A stretch of DNA of 64,000 nt from JBGSMX01 sp963790405 (lineage in GTDB: Bacteria > Actinomycetota > Coriobacteriia > Anaerosomatales > JAGXFU01). Location of the stretch: contig CAWBOJ010000003.1 of the NCBI GenBank assembly GCA_963790405.1, positions 1 to 64,000 on the forward strand, given 5' to 3'. Below, piece by piece: positions 56,447 to 64,000 of the stretch; within the stretch, counting starts at the first letter, position 1; each line of letters starts with the position of its first letter. The translations under genes were made by a program, and so were the position numbers. The notes below the pieces were generated by a model. That model ran no database searches. It was not told where the DNA came from and was given only the letters and a program-made list of their open reading frames with translations.

Positions 56447-57037
56447 ATGACATCACTGTCTGACATCGGCACACTCCTGATTGCGACTCGCCTGGCGCAG
56501 GGCATCACACAGCGCGAGCTGGCCGAGCGTGTGGGTGTGAAGCAGCCGCAAATCGCGCGTTGGGAGGCGAGCGAGTACCGGTCGGCCTCCTTCAGCCGTG
56601 TCGACTCGGTCGCGCAGGCACTCAGCGTCGAAATCGCGACTATCCCACCAGCCCTCGCTGCCGAGACGCCCGCCGCCTACACGACGACGGCTTCGCCCAT
56701 CTCCGAGACTGGCAACCGCGCTCTCGCCCGCCTCGGCGTTGCACCCGAAACGATTGCGGCCTTCTGCCGAGTTCACGGTATCGCTGAGCTGGCGCTCTTC
56801 GGCTCGAGCGTGCGAAAGGACTTCGGGCCGACGAGCGACGTCGACGTGCTTGTGACCTGGACTGACGGGCCGACAGCGCACGGAATCAGCGATCTCGCAG
56901 ACGTGGAGACGGAACTCCGGGGAATCTTCAGGCGGAATGTGGACCTTGTCGATCGTGAAACCGTCGAGAGCTCCGAGAACTACCTGCGCAAGACACGCAT
57001 CCTCGAAGGCGCGAGGGTCGTCTATGTGGCGAGATGA
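56447..57037 (+). CDS. HTH-nucleotidyltransferase fusion, MntA-type antitoxin
   Basis: A 196-residue protein with two domains: an XRE HTH (TRLAQGITQRELAERVGVKQPQIARWEASEY, residues 10-45) and a minimal nucleotidyltransferase (ELALFGSSVRKDF, SDVDVLVTW, residues 110-190) with the GSx10DxD site. It probably both represses the operon and inactivates the HEPN toxin that follows. Start at 56447 after ATCTTCGCAGC; weak ribosome binding site. It overlaps the toxin by 14 bases. Confidence 0.9.
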   Translation: MTSLSDIGTLLIATRLAQGITQRELAERVGVKQPQIARWEASEYRSASFSRVDSVAQALSVEIATIPPALAAETPAAYTTTASPISETGNRALARLGVAPETIAAFCRVHGIAELALFGSSVRKDFGPTSDVDVLVTWTDGPTAHGISDLADVETELRGIFRRNVDLVDRETVESSENYLRKTRILEGARVVYVAR

Positions 57038-57392
57038 CGCCCATCTGCTCGACATGCTGATCTGGGCTCGCCGGGCAAGCGCATACACGACTGCGCTCTC
57101 CGAACCGACGTTCTGCACGTCTGCGCTCGCTCAAGATGCGACAATCCGCTGTTTGGAAGTGATCGGTGAGGCCGCCGGCCGTATCTCAGCCGAGTTCCGC
57201 GACGAGCATCCCGAAATTCCCTGGGTGAAGATCACCGGAATGCGCAATCGACTCGCACACGAGTACGCGCACGTGAACATGTCCGAGGTCTGGCGAACCG
57301 CCACCCGTGATTGCCCACAGCTCATCGTTCAGCTGACGCCACTCGTGCCGGACGCAGCCGACGGCCCCCCAGACGAGTGGGAATTCCTGTAG
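57024..57392 (+). CDS. hepT: HepT-type HEPN toxin
   Basis: A 122-residue HEPN RNase: CLEVIGEAAGRIS and the active-site MRNRLAHEYAHV (R-x4-H-x-Y). Partner of the HTH-nucleotidyltransferase. This module lies 18 kb beyond the last attC, so it is a chromosomal copy of the MntA/HepT type also found twice as cassettes. Confidence 0.9.
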   Translation: MWRDDAHLLDMLIWARRASAYTTALSEPTFCTSALAQDATIRCLEVIGEAAGRISAEFRDEHPEIPWVKITGMRNRLAHEYAHVNMSEVWRTATRDCPQLIVQLTPLVPDAADGPPDEWEFL

Positions 57393-57428
57393 GCCAAGAC
57401 ACGTCGGGCGAGCAAGAGCATCTCGGTC

Positions 57429-58775
57429 CTAGAACTCGCACGCCTCCAGCCGATCGAATACGACATCGACGCGGCTCAAGAACCCGTGCGGGTCGAAGAT
57501 CGCGTCCAGCTCCTCGGCACAGATCGGGAACTCGGGGTCGGCTTCAAGCAGCTCGCGATACGACTGCCCCGGCCGCGCGTTCTGGATGTCGTCCCAGACC
57601 TTCATCGCGTTGCGCTGCACGATCGTGTACGCGTCCTCGCGCAGCATGCCCGCGCTCACCAGTGCAAGCAATACGCGGCTCGAGTAGATGAGGCCCGCGC
57701 GTGCGATCCAGGTTCGCGAGCATGCTCGCGGGATAGAGCACCAGCCCGTCGAGAATCCACTCGAGCTTGGAGAGCAGGTAGTCGAGACCGATCGTGGAAT
57801 CCGGCAGCACGACACGCTCGGCGCCGGAGTGGCTGATGTCGCGCTCGTGCCACAGCGCCACGTTGTCGAAGCCGACCTGTGCGTTGGCCTTCACGACGCG
57901 CGCGAGTCCGCAGACGCGCTCGGCGGTGATCGGGTTGCGCTTGTGCGGCATGGCCGAGGAACCCTTCTGGCCGGCCGTGAACGGCTCTTCGGCCTCGAGG
58001 GTGTCGGTCTTCTGCAGCGCGCGTACCTCGGTGGCGATCTCCTCGGCGGTGGCCGCGACGGTCGCGAGCACCGCGAGGTACTGCGCGTGACGGTCGCGCG
58101 GCAATGACCTGGGTCGAGAGCGGCTCGGGAGTCAGGCCGAGCTTCTCGCACACGTAGGTCTCGACGAACGGGTCGATGTTGCTGTAGGAGCCGACGGCGC
58201 CGCTGATGGCGCCGACCGCAATCATGTCGCGCGTGCGCTCGAGCCGGTCCAGCGCGCGCTTGAACGCCCAGGTCCAGCGGCCGAACTTCATGCCCATGGT
58301 CATCGGCTCGGCGTGGATGCCGTGCGTGCGACCCACGCACAACATGTCGCGCGTCTCGAACGCGCGTCGCTTGCAGATCTCGCCCAAGCGGCGAACGTCT
58401 TCGATGATGATGTCGATCGCCTGCACCATCTGGTAGCACAGCGCGGTGTCGCCCAGGTCGCTCGAGGTCATGCCGAAGTGCACCCAGCGACTCGGCTTGC
58501 GCTCGCCGTCTGCGATGCCGGCGTCGATGTGCTCGGCCATGTTGGTGAGAAACGCGATCACGTCGTGGTTGGTCTCGCGCTCGATCTCGTCGATGCGCTC
58601 GACCTCGAACGCGGCGGTCGCGCGGATGTGCGCGGCCTCCTCGGCCGTGATGCCGACCTGGCCGAGCTGCGGCTTGCGCCTCGCAGGCCAGGACCTCGAT
58701 CTCTTTCCAGATCTCGAACTTGTTCTCGAGTTCCCAGATGCGGCCCATCTCGGGGCGGGTGTAGCGAGGGATCAT
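57429..58775 (-). pseudogene. purB: Adenylosuccinate lyase, three apparent frameshifts
   Basis: PurB converts SAICAR to AICAR and adenylosuccinate to AMP. Joined frames give MIPRYTRPEMGRIWELENKFE, TSSDLGDTALCYQMVQA, VGRTHGIHAEPMTMGMKFGRW, the family signature GSSAMPHKRNP and the C-terminal AMKVWDDIQNARPG to a stop at 57429. Frame changes fall at about 58683, 58105 and 57700, each in a CGCGC-like run. All catalytic blocks are intact and the gene is normally essential, so indel errors in the sequence are more likely than true loss. Confidence 0.92.
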
Positions 58776-58925
58776 GAGTAGCGACTCCTCAGGCGTTGGC
58801 GAATGGTGCGCGTGCGCGACGTGTCTCCTCGGCAGGTCCGCGTGGTTTCATTATCGCCGAGGAGAGGCGACCGGTCACGCGCAACGTACCGGAAGTGGGC
58901 ATATGGACTACGGGAGGTGGTTGTC

Positions 58926-59399
58926 GTGTCGAATCCCGAGATCAAGACCACCGACGCACAGACGGTCGTGTACATCACCATGGGGGGCGCCTACTCGCAG
59001 ACTCCCGAAGGATACGGGCGTCTCTATGGCTGGATCACCCAGCACGGGCTCACGCCCTCGGGGATGCCGCATGCGGTGTACCTGACGATGCCGCCGGAAA
59101 CGCCGGAGGAGGATGCGGTCTGGGAGCTGTGGGCGCCGGTGAGCGGGGATCCGCCGGAAAGCGAACCGGACGACGCCGGCGTGGGCGTCAAGCGCATCGG
59201 CCCGATGACGGTTGTCTCGGCCATGCATACGGGTCCCTATGAGACGGTCGAGCCCACGTACAACGAGATATGGGCGTGGATCGGCGAAAACGGCTACCTG
59301 ATGGCAGGCCCGCCGATGGAGATCTACTACTCGGATCCCGCGGACGTGCCTCCCGAGGAGTACCTCACCGAGATTCAGATGCCCGTAGTGCGGCCATGA
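58926..59399 (+). CDS. GyrI-like effector-binding domain protein
   Basis: A 157-residue stand-alone GyrI-like (AraC/Rob effector-binding) domain: AQTVVYITMGGAYSQTPEGYGRLYGWI, YLTMPPETPEEDAVWELWAPVS, VVSAMHTGPYETVEPTYNEIWAWI and EIYYSDPADVPPEEYLTEI. Such proteins bind hydrophobic or cationic small molecules. GTG 58926 eight bases after GGGAGGT. Confidence 0.88.
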   Translation: MSNPEIKTTDAQTVVYITMGGAYSQTPEGYGRLYGWITQHGLTPSGMPHAVYLTMPPETPEEDAVWELWAPVSGDPPESEPDDAGVGVKRIGPMTVVSAMHTGPYETVEPTYNEIWAWIGENGYLMAGPPMEIYYSDPADVPPEEYLTEIQMPVVRP

Positions 59400-59459
59400 C
59401 AGTGCTCGAACGGTTCGATACGTAGTGCACTTTCGCGTCGCGCAGTGTCCGCCGCTCCT

Positions 59460-60720
59460 CTAGGGCTTCATCGCCTCGGCCACCAACTCCATGACCGGCA
59501 CGACACGCAGGCCCAGATCGTGGACCTCGTTGAGCTCGCCTGATCTGCAGGCGGCAGTTCTCGCAGGGGCACGCCAGCATCGTCGCACCGGTCGCCCGGA
59601 TCTGCTCGACCTTCTCGTCGCCGGACTTGAGGCGCATGTCGTTGAACTCCTCCATCGCCACGATCCCGCCGCCACCGCCGCAGCACCACTGCTTCTCGCG
59701 GTTGGGCGTCATGTCGACGAAGTCGCCGGCGATCGCCTGGACGATGTCGCGCGGCTGCTCGAAGATGCCGCCGTTGCGACCGATCTGGCACGGGTCGTGG
59801 TAGGTGACCCGCTCGGTGATCGCGCCCGGCTTCACGGTGATGCGGCCGTCCTTGATGTACTCGTCGATCACCTCGAGGATGTGCCGGACCTTGAAGGGCA
59901 TCTTCTCCTTGGCCCACGCCTCGTAGAACATCTCGGCGACGCGGTACGCGTGGCCGCACTCGGTGATGACGACTTCCTTGACGCCCAGGCGCAGCGCCTC
60001 GTCCATGTAGCGCTTGGCGATGAGCCGCGCCTTCTCGGGGTCGCCGAAGAAGAAGCCGTAGTTGGCCGACTCGAACATCGAGAGCGTCCAGTTCGCGCCG
60101 GCCTCGTCGAAGATGATGGCGGCCGGCTGGATCGAGTGCGAGCCGGCGAGCGCGACATACAGGATGTCGGCGCCCTGCTTGTCGACGGGTATCTGGGATG
60201 TCGCGACCGTTCTCCTCGCGCAACTCCGCCTCGATGTCCTTGAATCCGGTCGACGATGATCGTCGTCGAACATCTCCATGTTGTCGCCCTTGAAGATCGC
60301 GGCGTCGGCGAGCTGGCCGAGCATCTCGTTGCCCCTGCCGGCGGCGATGAGGATCGCCTTGGCCGTCGCGAGGATCCACGCCGTGTCGATCGAGAACGGG
60401 CAGTAGTACATGCAGCGACGGCAGCCGGTGCACGCGTAGGTGGCGTCGTAGAGCTCGTCGAGCAGGTTGTCGTCCGGGTCGCGCGCCTCGTAGAGCGCCG
60501 GCACGAACTGGCCGGCCTTGGTGAAGTACTTCCGGTAGATCTCGCGGATCAGCTCCGCGCGCCTGGCCGGCAGGTACTTCATGTCCCGCGTGGCGACGTA
60601 CTGGTGGCACGCGTCCTTGCAGATCGCGCAGCGCGCGCAGATGTCCATGTACTGCTTGAGCTGGCGGTTCATCTTCTTGTCGAGCACACCGACGAGAGTG
60701 TCGATCGTCTGCTTCTCCAT
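59460..60720 (-). CDS. HdrD/DsrK-like iron-sulfur protein (CCG domain), frame breaks
   Basis: A (Fe-S)-binding reductase subunit of about 418 residues. Two [4Fe-4S] motifs, CARCAICKDAC and CTGCRRCMYYC, are followed by one CCG domain (YHDPCQIGR, QWCCGGGGG, LACPCENC) as in heterodisulfide reductase HdrD and DsrK. A compensated pair of frame changes at about 60255 and 60200 and a last one near 59535 (true end ELNEVHDLGLRVVPVMELV) interrupt it. It is the last gene of a sulfur operon with TusA and DsrE proteins and should pass electrons from the membrane subunit to a disulfide or persulfide substrate. Confidence 0.82.
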
Positions 60721-60723
60721 GGC

Positions 60724-61448
60724 TACTCAAGCTCCTCACGAGGTTGGTCGCGAAGGCGCCGATGGCGTGCATCAGCTTCGAGAACGGGAAGTAGATCAGG
60801 AACACGTCGACGAAGAGCATGTGCCAGTTCGAGCGCCAGACGCGTGCTGGAGTTCGCCAGCTCGGGCGGGAACGCCGGCCGGAACGCCAGCAGGCTCGCG
60901 AACCACTCCTGGTACGTCGCCGCGTGGAGATCGCCCTACGAAGCGCAGGTGGTCACCCATCACCACGATGCCGAGGAGCAGCGACGAGCAGCAGGTAGTC
61001 CTCGGGCGTCGAGAGCTTGCGGTACGGGCCGAACGTGCGCCGCGCGATCCAGTAGAGCACCGCGACCAGCATGACGATGCCCGCGAAGCCGCCCGACCAG
61101 GCCGCGAACGGTTCATGCCGTCCTCGCCAAGGAGCGTCACGAGCGGCGTGAACTCGTGCACCAGGCGCAAGTGGCCCACGAACGCCGCGAGCGCGCGACG
61201 TGGAACGCGAGCGCGCGACCATGACGCCCGTGGCGATCGCGATCGACTGCGGAGCGATGAACGTGTCTTTGAGCAGCTTGCCGAAGCGCCCGACGCCGGT
61301 CTTCGGCTTGGGGAACAGCCCGAGGCGGACGGCCGACTTGGGCGTGCGTCGACCACTCCCAGATGCGCCAGGCCATGCCCAGCGATGAACACCGCCAGCG
61401 CGAGGTACACGCCCCAGACGCCGATGCGAGATACGAGAACCAGTCCAT
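60724..61448 (-). pseudogene. NarI/DsrM-like membrane subunit, multiple frame breaks
   Basis: Pieces in all three frames add up to a membrane protein of about 240 residues: MDWFSYLAS, VYLALAVFIAG, ATGVMVAR, FVGHLRLVHEFTPLVTLLGEDG, GFAGIVMLVAVLYWIARRTFG, YLLLVA, then MLFVDVFLIYFPFSKLMHAIGA. This fits the haem-binding gamma subunit of nitrate reductase and DsrM, which carries electrons from the quinone pool to the adjacent HdrD/DsrK-like protein. At least six indels in 700 bases, in CG runs, point to sequence error. Exact ends are uncertain. Confidence 0.7.
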
Positions 61449-61462
61449 GCCGCGTACCGCCG

Positions 61463-61703
61463 CTACTTGACGCGCTTGACGAGGAAGACGAACTCGCTGC
61501 CGACCTTCTCGGCCTGGAGCACCTCGTTGCCGGTCGACTTGGCCCACGCGGGGATGTCGGCCATGGCGCCCGCGTCGGTCGCCACGGCGCGGATGACGCC
61601 GCCCACCGCGACGTTGTTGATGTTCTGGCTGACCTTCACCATCGGCATCGGGCAGAGCAGGCCCTTGAGGTCGAGTTCCAGATCGGGTGTGATCGTCAGA
61701 CAT
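61463..61703 (-). CDS. TusA family sulfur carrier, frame break near start
   Basis: A TusA-type sulfur carrier of about 79 residues. DLELDLKGLLCPMPMVKVSQNI holds the CPMP motif whose Cys carries the persulfide. The start codon at 61703 (ATG TCT) is out of frame with the body after two codons, one more likely indel. Body frame ends at 61463. Confidence 0.85.
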
Positions 61704-61772
61704 CGTGGTCCTCCTTTCGTTGTCGCAGCCGTCTCGCGACCGGTTGCTCGACGCGGTCAGTTGCGCGTGCTG

Positions 61773-62317
61773 CTAGATGAAGAACTGGATCTGGGACTCC
61801 TGGGCCTCGCATGAGCATGAAGCCCACGCCGACGGGCTCCTTGACGCCCGTCGATGAACGTCTCCTGCGGAATCTCCATGACGTCCATCGACATCTGGCA
61901 GCCGTACATGCGCACGCCCAGCTCGACGGCGAGGTCGCGCAGCTCCGGCAGGGTCGCGACGTTGTGGGCACCCATCATCTTGCCGAACATCCACCGGCCC
62001 ATGCCGCCAAAGCTGTACTTGCTCGGGTTGGCCTTCGCGATGTCGCCGCCCTCGAACATCCCCATGCCGATCATCTTGCCGAAGAACGTCTTGCCGTGCT
62101 TTGCGTCGGCCTTCTTGAGGGCGCGCAGTCCCCAGAACGTGAAGAACATGACCACGTCGATGCCCATCGCCGCCGCGCCGTTGGCGATGATGAACGCGCC
62201 GAAGAGCTTGTCCATGTCGCCGCTCATCACCACGATCGTCATCTTCTTCGGCGGACTCTCGAGCGCGGTCACCTTCTCGTTCAACTGGTCGAGTGCCGCT
62301 GTGACATCCGTATCCAT
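61773..62317 (-). CDS. DsrE/DsrF-like (DsrE2) sulfur transfer protein, frame break near end
   Basis: A protein of about 180 residues: KKMTIVVMSGDMDKLFGAFIIANGAAAMG, VVMFFTFWGLRALKK, GRWMFGKMMGAHNVATLPELRD and YGCQMSMDVM with the conserved sulfur-handling Cys. This is the DsrE2-type membrane-associated family. After FIDG the correct end is VKEPVGVGFMLM ... SQIQFFI, stop 61773, in another frame. Acts with TusA in sulfur trafficking. Confidence 0.88.
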
Positions 62318-62375
62318 GCTGACCCGCCTCCTATGATGTGTATTGCGAGTTCAAGAAGCGCGAGACATCTCGCGC

Positions 62376-62723
62376 TCATTCAGTCGGAGTTTTCGTGCCC
62401 GTTCCTTCGGGCGTCGAGCCCGACGCGGCCCGCTCATCGATGGATTCCTGCATGACTTCGGTGATCAGGTCGAAGGCCTGGATGAGCTTGGGGTTGCTGA
62501 TCGAGTAGAAGATGCGCGTGCCCTCGCGGCGCGTGCGAACCACACCATGAGTGCGCATGATCGAGAGGTGCTGCGACAGATTGGCTTGTGCGATCCCGGT
62601 GCGCTCGACGAGTTGGCCGACGGAAAGCTCGTCGTCTCGGAGCGCGCCCAGGATCATCTGGCGCTTGTCGTTCGCGAGCGTCTTGCACAGCTCGGAGTGC
62701 ATGCAGTAGAACTCTGCGTCCAT
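62376..62723 (-). CDS. ArsR family transcriptional regulator
   Basis: A 115-residue winged-helix regulator: HSELCKTLANDKRQMILGALRDDELSVGQLVERTGIAQANLSQHLSIMRTHGVV, then REGTRIFYSISNPKL. A Cys in CMHSELCK may sense metal or sulfide. It is the first gene of the operon that continues with DsrE, TusA, the membrane subunit and the iron-sulfur protein, and so is its likely controller. Start 62723 after GGAGGCGAGTC. Confidence 0.92.
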   Translation of the reverse strand: MDAEFYCMHSELCKTLANDKRQMILGALRDDELSVGQLVERTGIAQANLSQHLSIMRTHGVVRTRREGTRIFYSISNPKLIQAFDLITEVMQESIDERAASGSTPEGTGTKTPTE

Positions 62724-62937
62724 GACTCGCCTCCGGCAAGGTCGGTCTGATGGCGCGTTCCTCCGTTTCATTCTACATGCATATATGCGCATCCTCTAAT
62801 ATTGTTTCGCTCTGGGACGCACCTGGTCACCCCAGGTACGCTGCTCATCCCGCCAGGATGTTGGATTGCCCGGGGCAGCCCCGCAAGCCCTCTGCGCAGG
62901 TCGCGTTCCAGTCGCGTGAGAGCGTTGTCGCGCGTGC

Positions 62938-63309
62938 TCATCGCCACACCCCCACCTTCATCGAACCGACCAGGCGTCCCCGCACGAGCAGCCCGCGTAT
63001 CTCGCCCTCGCCGCTGTTCCAGTAGTACACGCCGGCAAGCACGGCATCGGCACTCTCGAACGCTGGGCCGCTGCCGGACGGTATGCCGAGTTCGTCCACG
63101 ATCTCGTCGTAGGTCGCCCCCTCGGTGATCTCGGTGTAGTCGTGGACATCACGTGCCGAGGAGACCTGCTCCGACCAACTCGTCCTCGAGCGCACGTACG
63201 GCACCGCCGACACTGCGCCATAGAGGATCAGCGGCACCAGCAGAAGCCCTCCGGTCAGGTAGATCCACTTGCGCTCCGAGGCGCGAGCCCTCTTCTCGTC
63301 CCATCTCAT
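62938..63309 (-). CDS. Single-pass membrane protein beside PadR
   Basis: A 123-residue protein: basic head MRWDEKRARASERK, one membrane segment (WIYLTGGLLLVPLILYGAV), and an outer domain with GATYDEIVDELGIPSGSGP, reminiscent of the SmpA/BamE-like repeat but too short to be sure. Overlaps the padR stop by four bases, so both are one operon. Region 62724-62937 holds only the promoter area of the ArsR operon. Confidence 0.65.
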   Translation of the reverse strand: MRWDEKRARASERKWIYLTGGLLLVPLILYGAVSAVPYVRSRTSWSEQVSSARDVHDYTEITEGATYDEIVDELGIPSGSGPAFESADAVLAGVYYWNSGEGEIRGLLVRGRLVGSMKVGVWR

Positions 63310-63647
63310 CGTACGTCCCCTCCGAGTGTCCGTATGGCCCCATCGATGCGATCCCACTCGGCGCGCGCCTGGCCGAGGAAATGCCGGCCTTCGTCGGTCA
63401 CCGAGTAGTACTTGCGCGGATTGCCCGGCTGCTCGGCTTCCCAGACGCTGGCGAGAAGACCCGCTGCCTCGAGTCTCCGGAGCACCGGATACACGGTGCC
63501 CTCACCAGCAACAAAATCGCCGAGCTCTTCGAGTCGCTTGACCAGTGCGTAGCCGTACAGCGGCTCGTCTGAGAGCACCTGAAGCACGAGGATCTGGACG
63601 ACCCCCTTGCGCAGCTGCGCATTCCAGCTTTCGAAATCCGAGCCCAT
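63306..63647 (-). CDS. PadR family transcriptional regulator
   Basis: A 113-residue PadR: LRKGVVQILVLQVLSDEPLYGYALVKRLEELGD, GEGTVYPVLRRLEAAGLL and GNPRKYYSVTDEGR. Start at 63647. The direct region upstream (63664-63690) holds GTACTGTACATCGCTAGGTACTGT, possible operator half-sites. Likely represses itself and the downstream membrane protein. Confidence 0.93.
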   Translation of the reverse strand: MGSDFESWNAQLRKGVVQILVLQVLSDEPLYGYALVKRLEELGDFVAGEGTVYPVLRRLEAAGLLASVWEAEQPGNPRKYYSVTDEGRHFLGQARAEWDRIDGAIRTLGGDVR

Positions 63648-63675
63648 CGCCTGCCCCCCGAAGTACTGTACATCG

Positions 63676-64000
63676 CTAGGTACTGTGTAATGTATAGCAC
63701 ATTGCGCCGATCTGTAAACCCTCGAATGTGCGGAGACAGACATGCGTCGCTCGGGCTCGCCGCAGAGACCTGGCGGGAGTCGTCAGGCGATCGGGATTCC
63801 CAAGCGTCGTCAGCAGCACCATGATGACGACGGATGCGTCGAGCAGGCCGTGAACGACCATCATGTACGGCATCAACGTCGGTCGACGGTCGAGCGCCCA
63901 CGCCACGAACAGCGCAAACGGCCAGAACATAAGCAGCCGCCATGCGATGAACCGTGCGTCGAACACGAGCGGCAGCGTCATGTGCTGTGCAGCGTGCATC
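63676..64000 (-). CDS. Membrane protein, partial (possible CPBP family end)
   Basis: The C-terminal part of a membrane protein entering from the right edge of the window; the start lies outside. Two hydrophobic segments, LLMFWPFALFVAWALD and MMVVHGLLDASVVIMVLL, with a His in the second, resemble the last helices of CPBP intramembrane proteases, but the catalytic motifs are not in view. Confidence 0.45.
   Translation of the reverse strand, partial: MHAAQHMTLPLVFDARFIAWRLLMFWPFALFVAWALDRRPTLMPYMMVVHGLLDASVVIMVLLTTLGNPDRLTTPARSLRRARATHVCLRTFEGLQIGAMCYTLHST

Noticed and set aside
57544..58775. Several separate proteins in the purB region
   Set aside because: The fragments join end to end into one adenylosuccinate lyase with all signature motifs.
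59468..60820. A long alternative minus-strand frame over the HdrD-like gene
   Set aside because: Its product is Arg/His/Pro-rich, a high-GC shadow, except for short stretches where the true protein changes frame.
1..64000. tRNA or rRNA genes, insertion sequences and prophage genes
   Set aside because: I found no sequence that supports a tRNA, rRNA, transposase or phage structural gene in the window.

Overview
The window is high-GC bacterial DNA. Its gene content (catalase, cspA, citrate synthase, kynureninase, purB, lipoproteins, PadR/TetR regulators, a TusA/DsrE sulfur operon) and codon use fit an actinobacterium, possibly a Coriobacteriia-like anaerobe. That placement is inference; no rRNA or tRNA marker lies in the window.

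The dominant structure, from about 0.7 to 38.6 kb, is a large integron gene-cassette array. I count 36 well-formed attC recombination sites between 4,629 and 33,579, plus degraded sites or half-sites at both ends (685-3,271 and 36,117-38,588). Each attC begins with an R'' core (usually YYYAAC), ends with an R' core (usually GTTRRR), and folds into a hairpin. In the sites I paired by hand, the left arm carries two extra unpaired bases (a C, then an A), the extrahelical bases expected of attC sites. The sites fall into five inner-arm families, here called A (about 106 bp, arm GATGAGGC), B (85-86 bp, loop often GCATAATG), C (86 bp, CTGACTCACGCTAGCGC), D (99-109 bp, CAGCAGAAAGCGC) and E (100-102 bp, CACACAGACGGCGC). 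Two sites (18,736 and 32,146) belong to none of these, and one (22,599) has collapsed to 40 bp. No integrase gene or attI is visible. It may lie to the left of position 1, or this may be an array without an integrase.

The cassettes carry mostly small accessory genes. There are ten confident toxin-antitoxin modules inside the well-formed array (HicAB, four HigBA, two MntA/HepT, two ParE/RelE-type, MazEF) plus a PIN-toxin pair. A run of likely defence nucleases lies at 7.9-13.4 kb (pPIWI-associated nuclease, HEPN protein, GIY-YIG pair, HSDR_N-type nuclease, MntA/HepT pairs). Others encode lipoproteins, small membrane proteins, acetyltransferases, oxidoreductases, a rubrerythrin-like protein, a Na+/Ca2+ exchanger, and a three-gene operon behind twin TetR operators. 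Most cassette genes run left to right; one cassette (PadR/DUF1048) is reversed and has its own promoter.

From 34.2 to 41.7 kb the array decays: orphan and chimeric antitoxins, a VapBC pair, a permease fragment, a signal peptidase, and small genes without attC sites. From 41.8 kb onward lies an ordinary chromosome: catalase, a 23S rRNA methyltransferase-like gene, cspA with a structured leader and terminator, a diguanylate cyclase, citrate synthase, kynureninase, a TetR-regulated ABC exporter, purB, and a minus-strand operon ArsR-DsrE-TusA-membrane subunit-HdrD/DsrK-like protein.

A caution: purB, an essential gene, contains three apparent frameshifts, and the sulfur operon and several other genes in 51-62 kb are similarly broken, usually at CG-rich dinucleotide runs. 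This looks like residual sequencing indels, so single-frameshift pseudogenes elsewhere (27.2, 44.5, 51.7 kb) should be treated with reserve.
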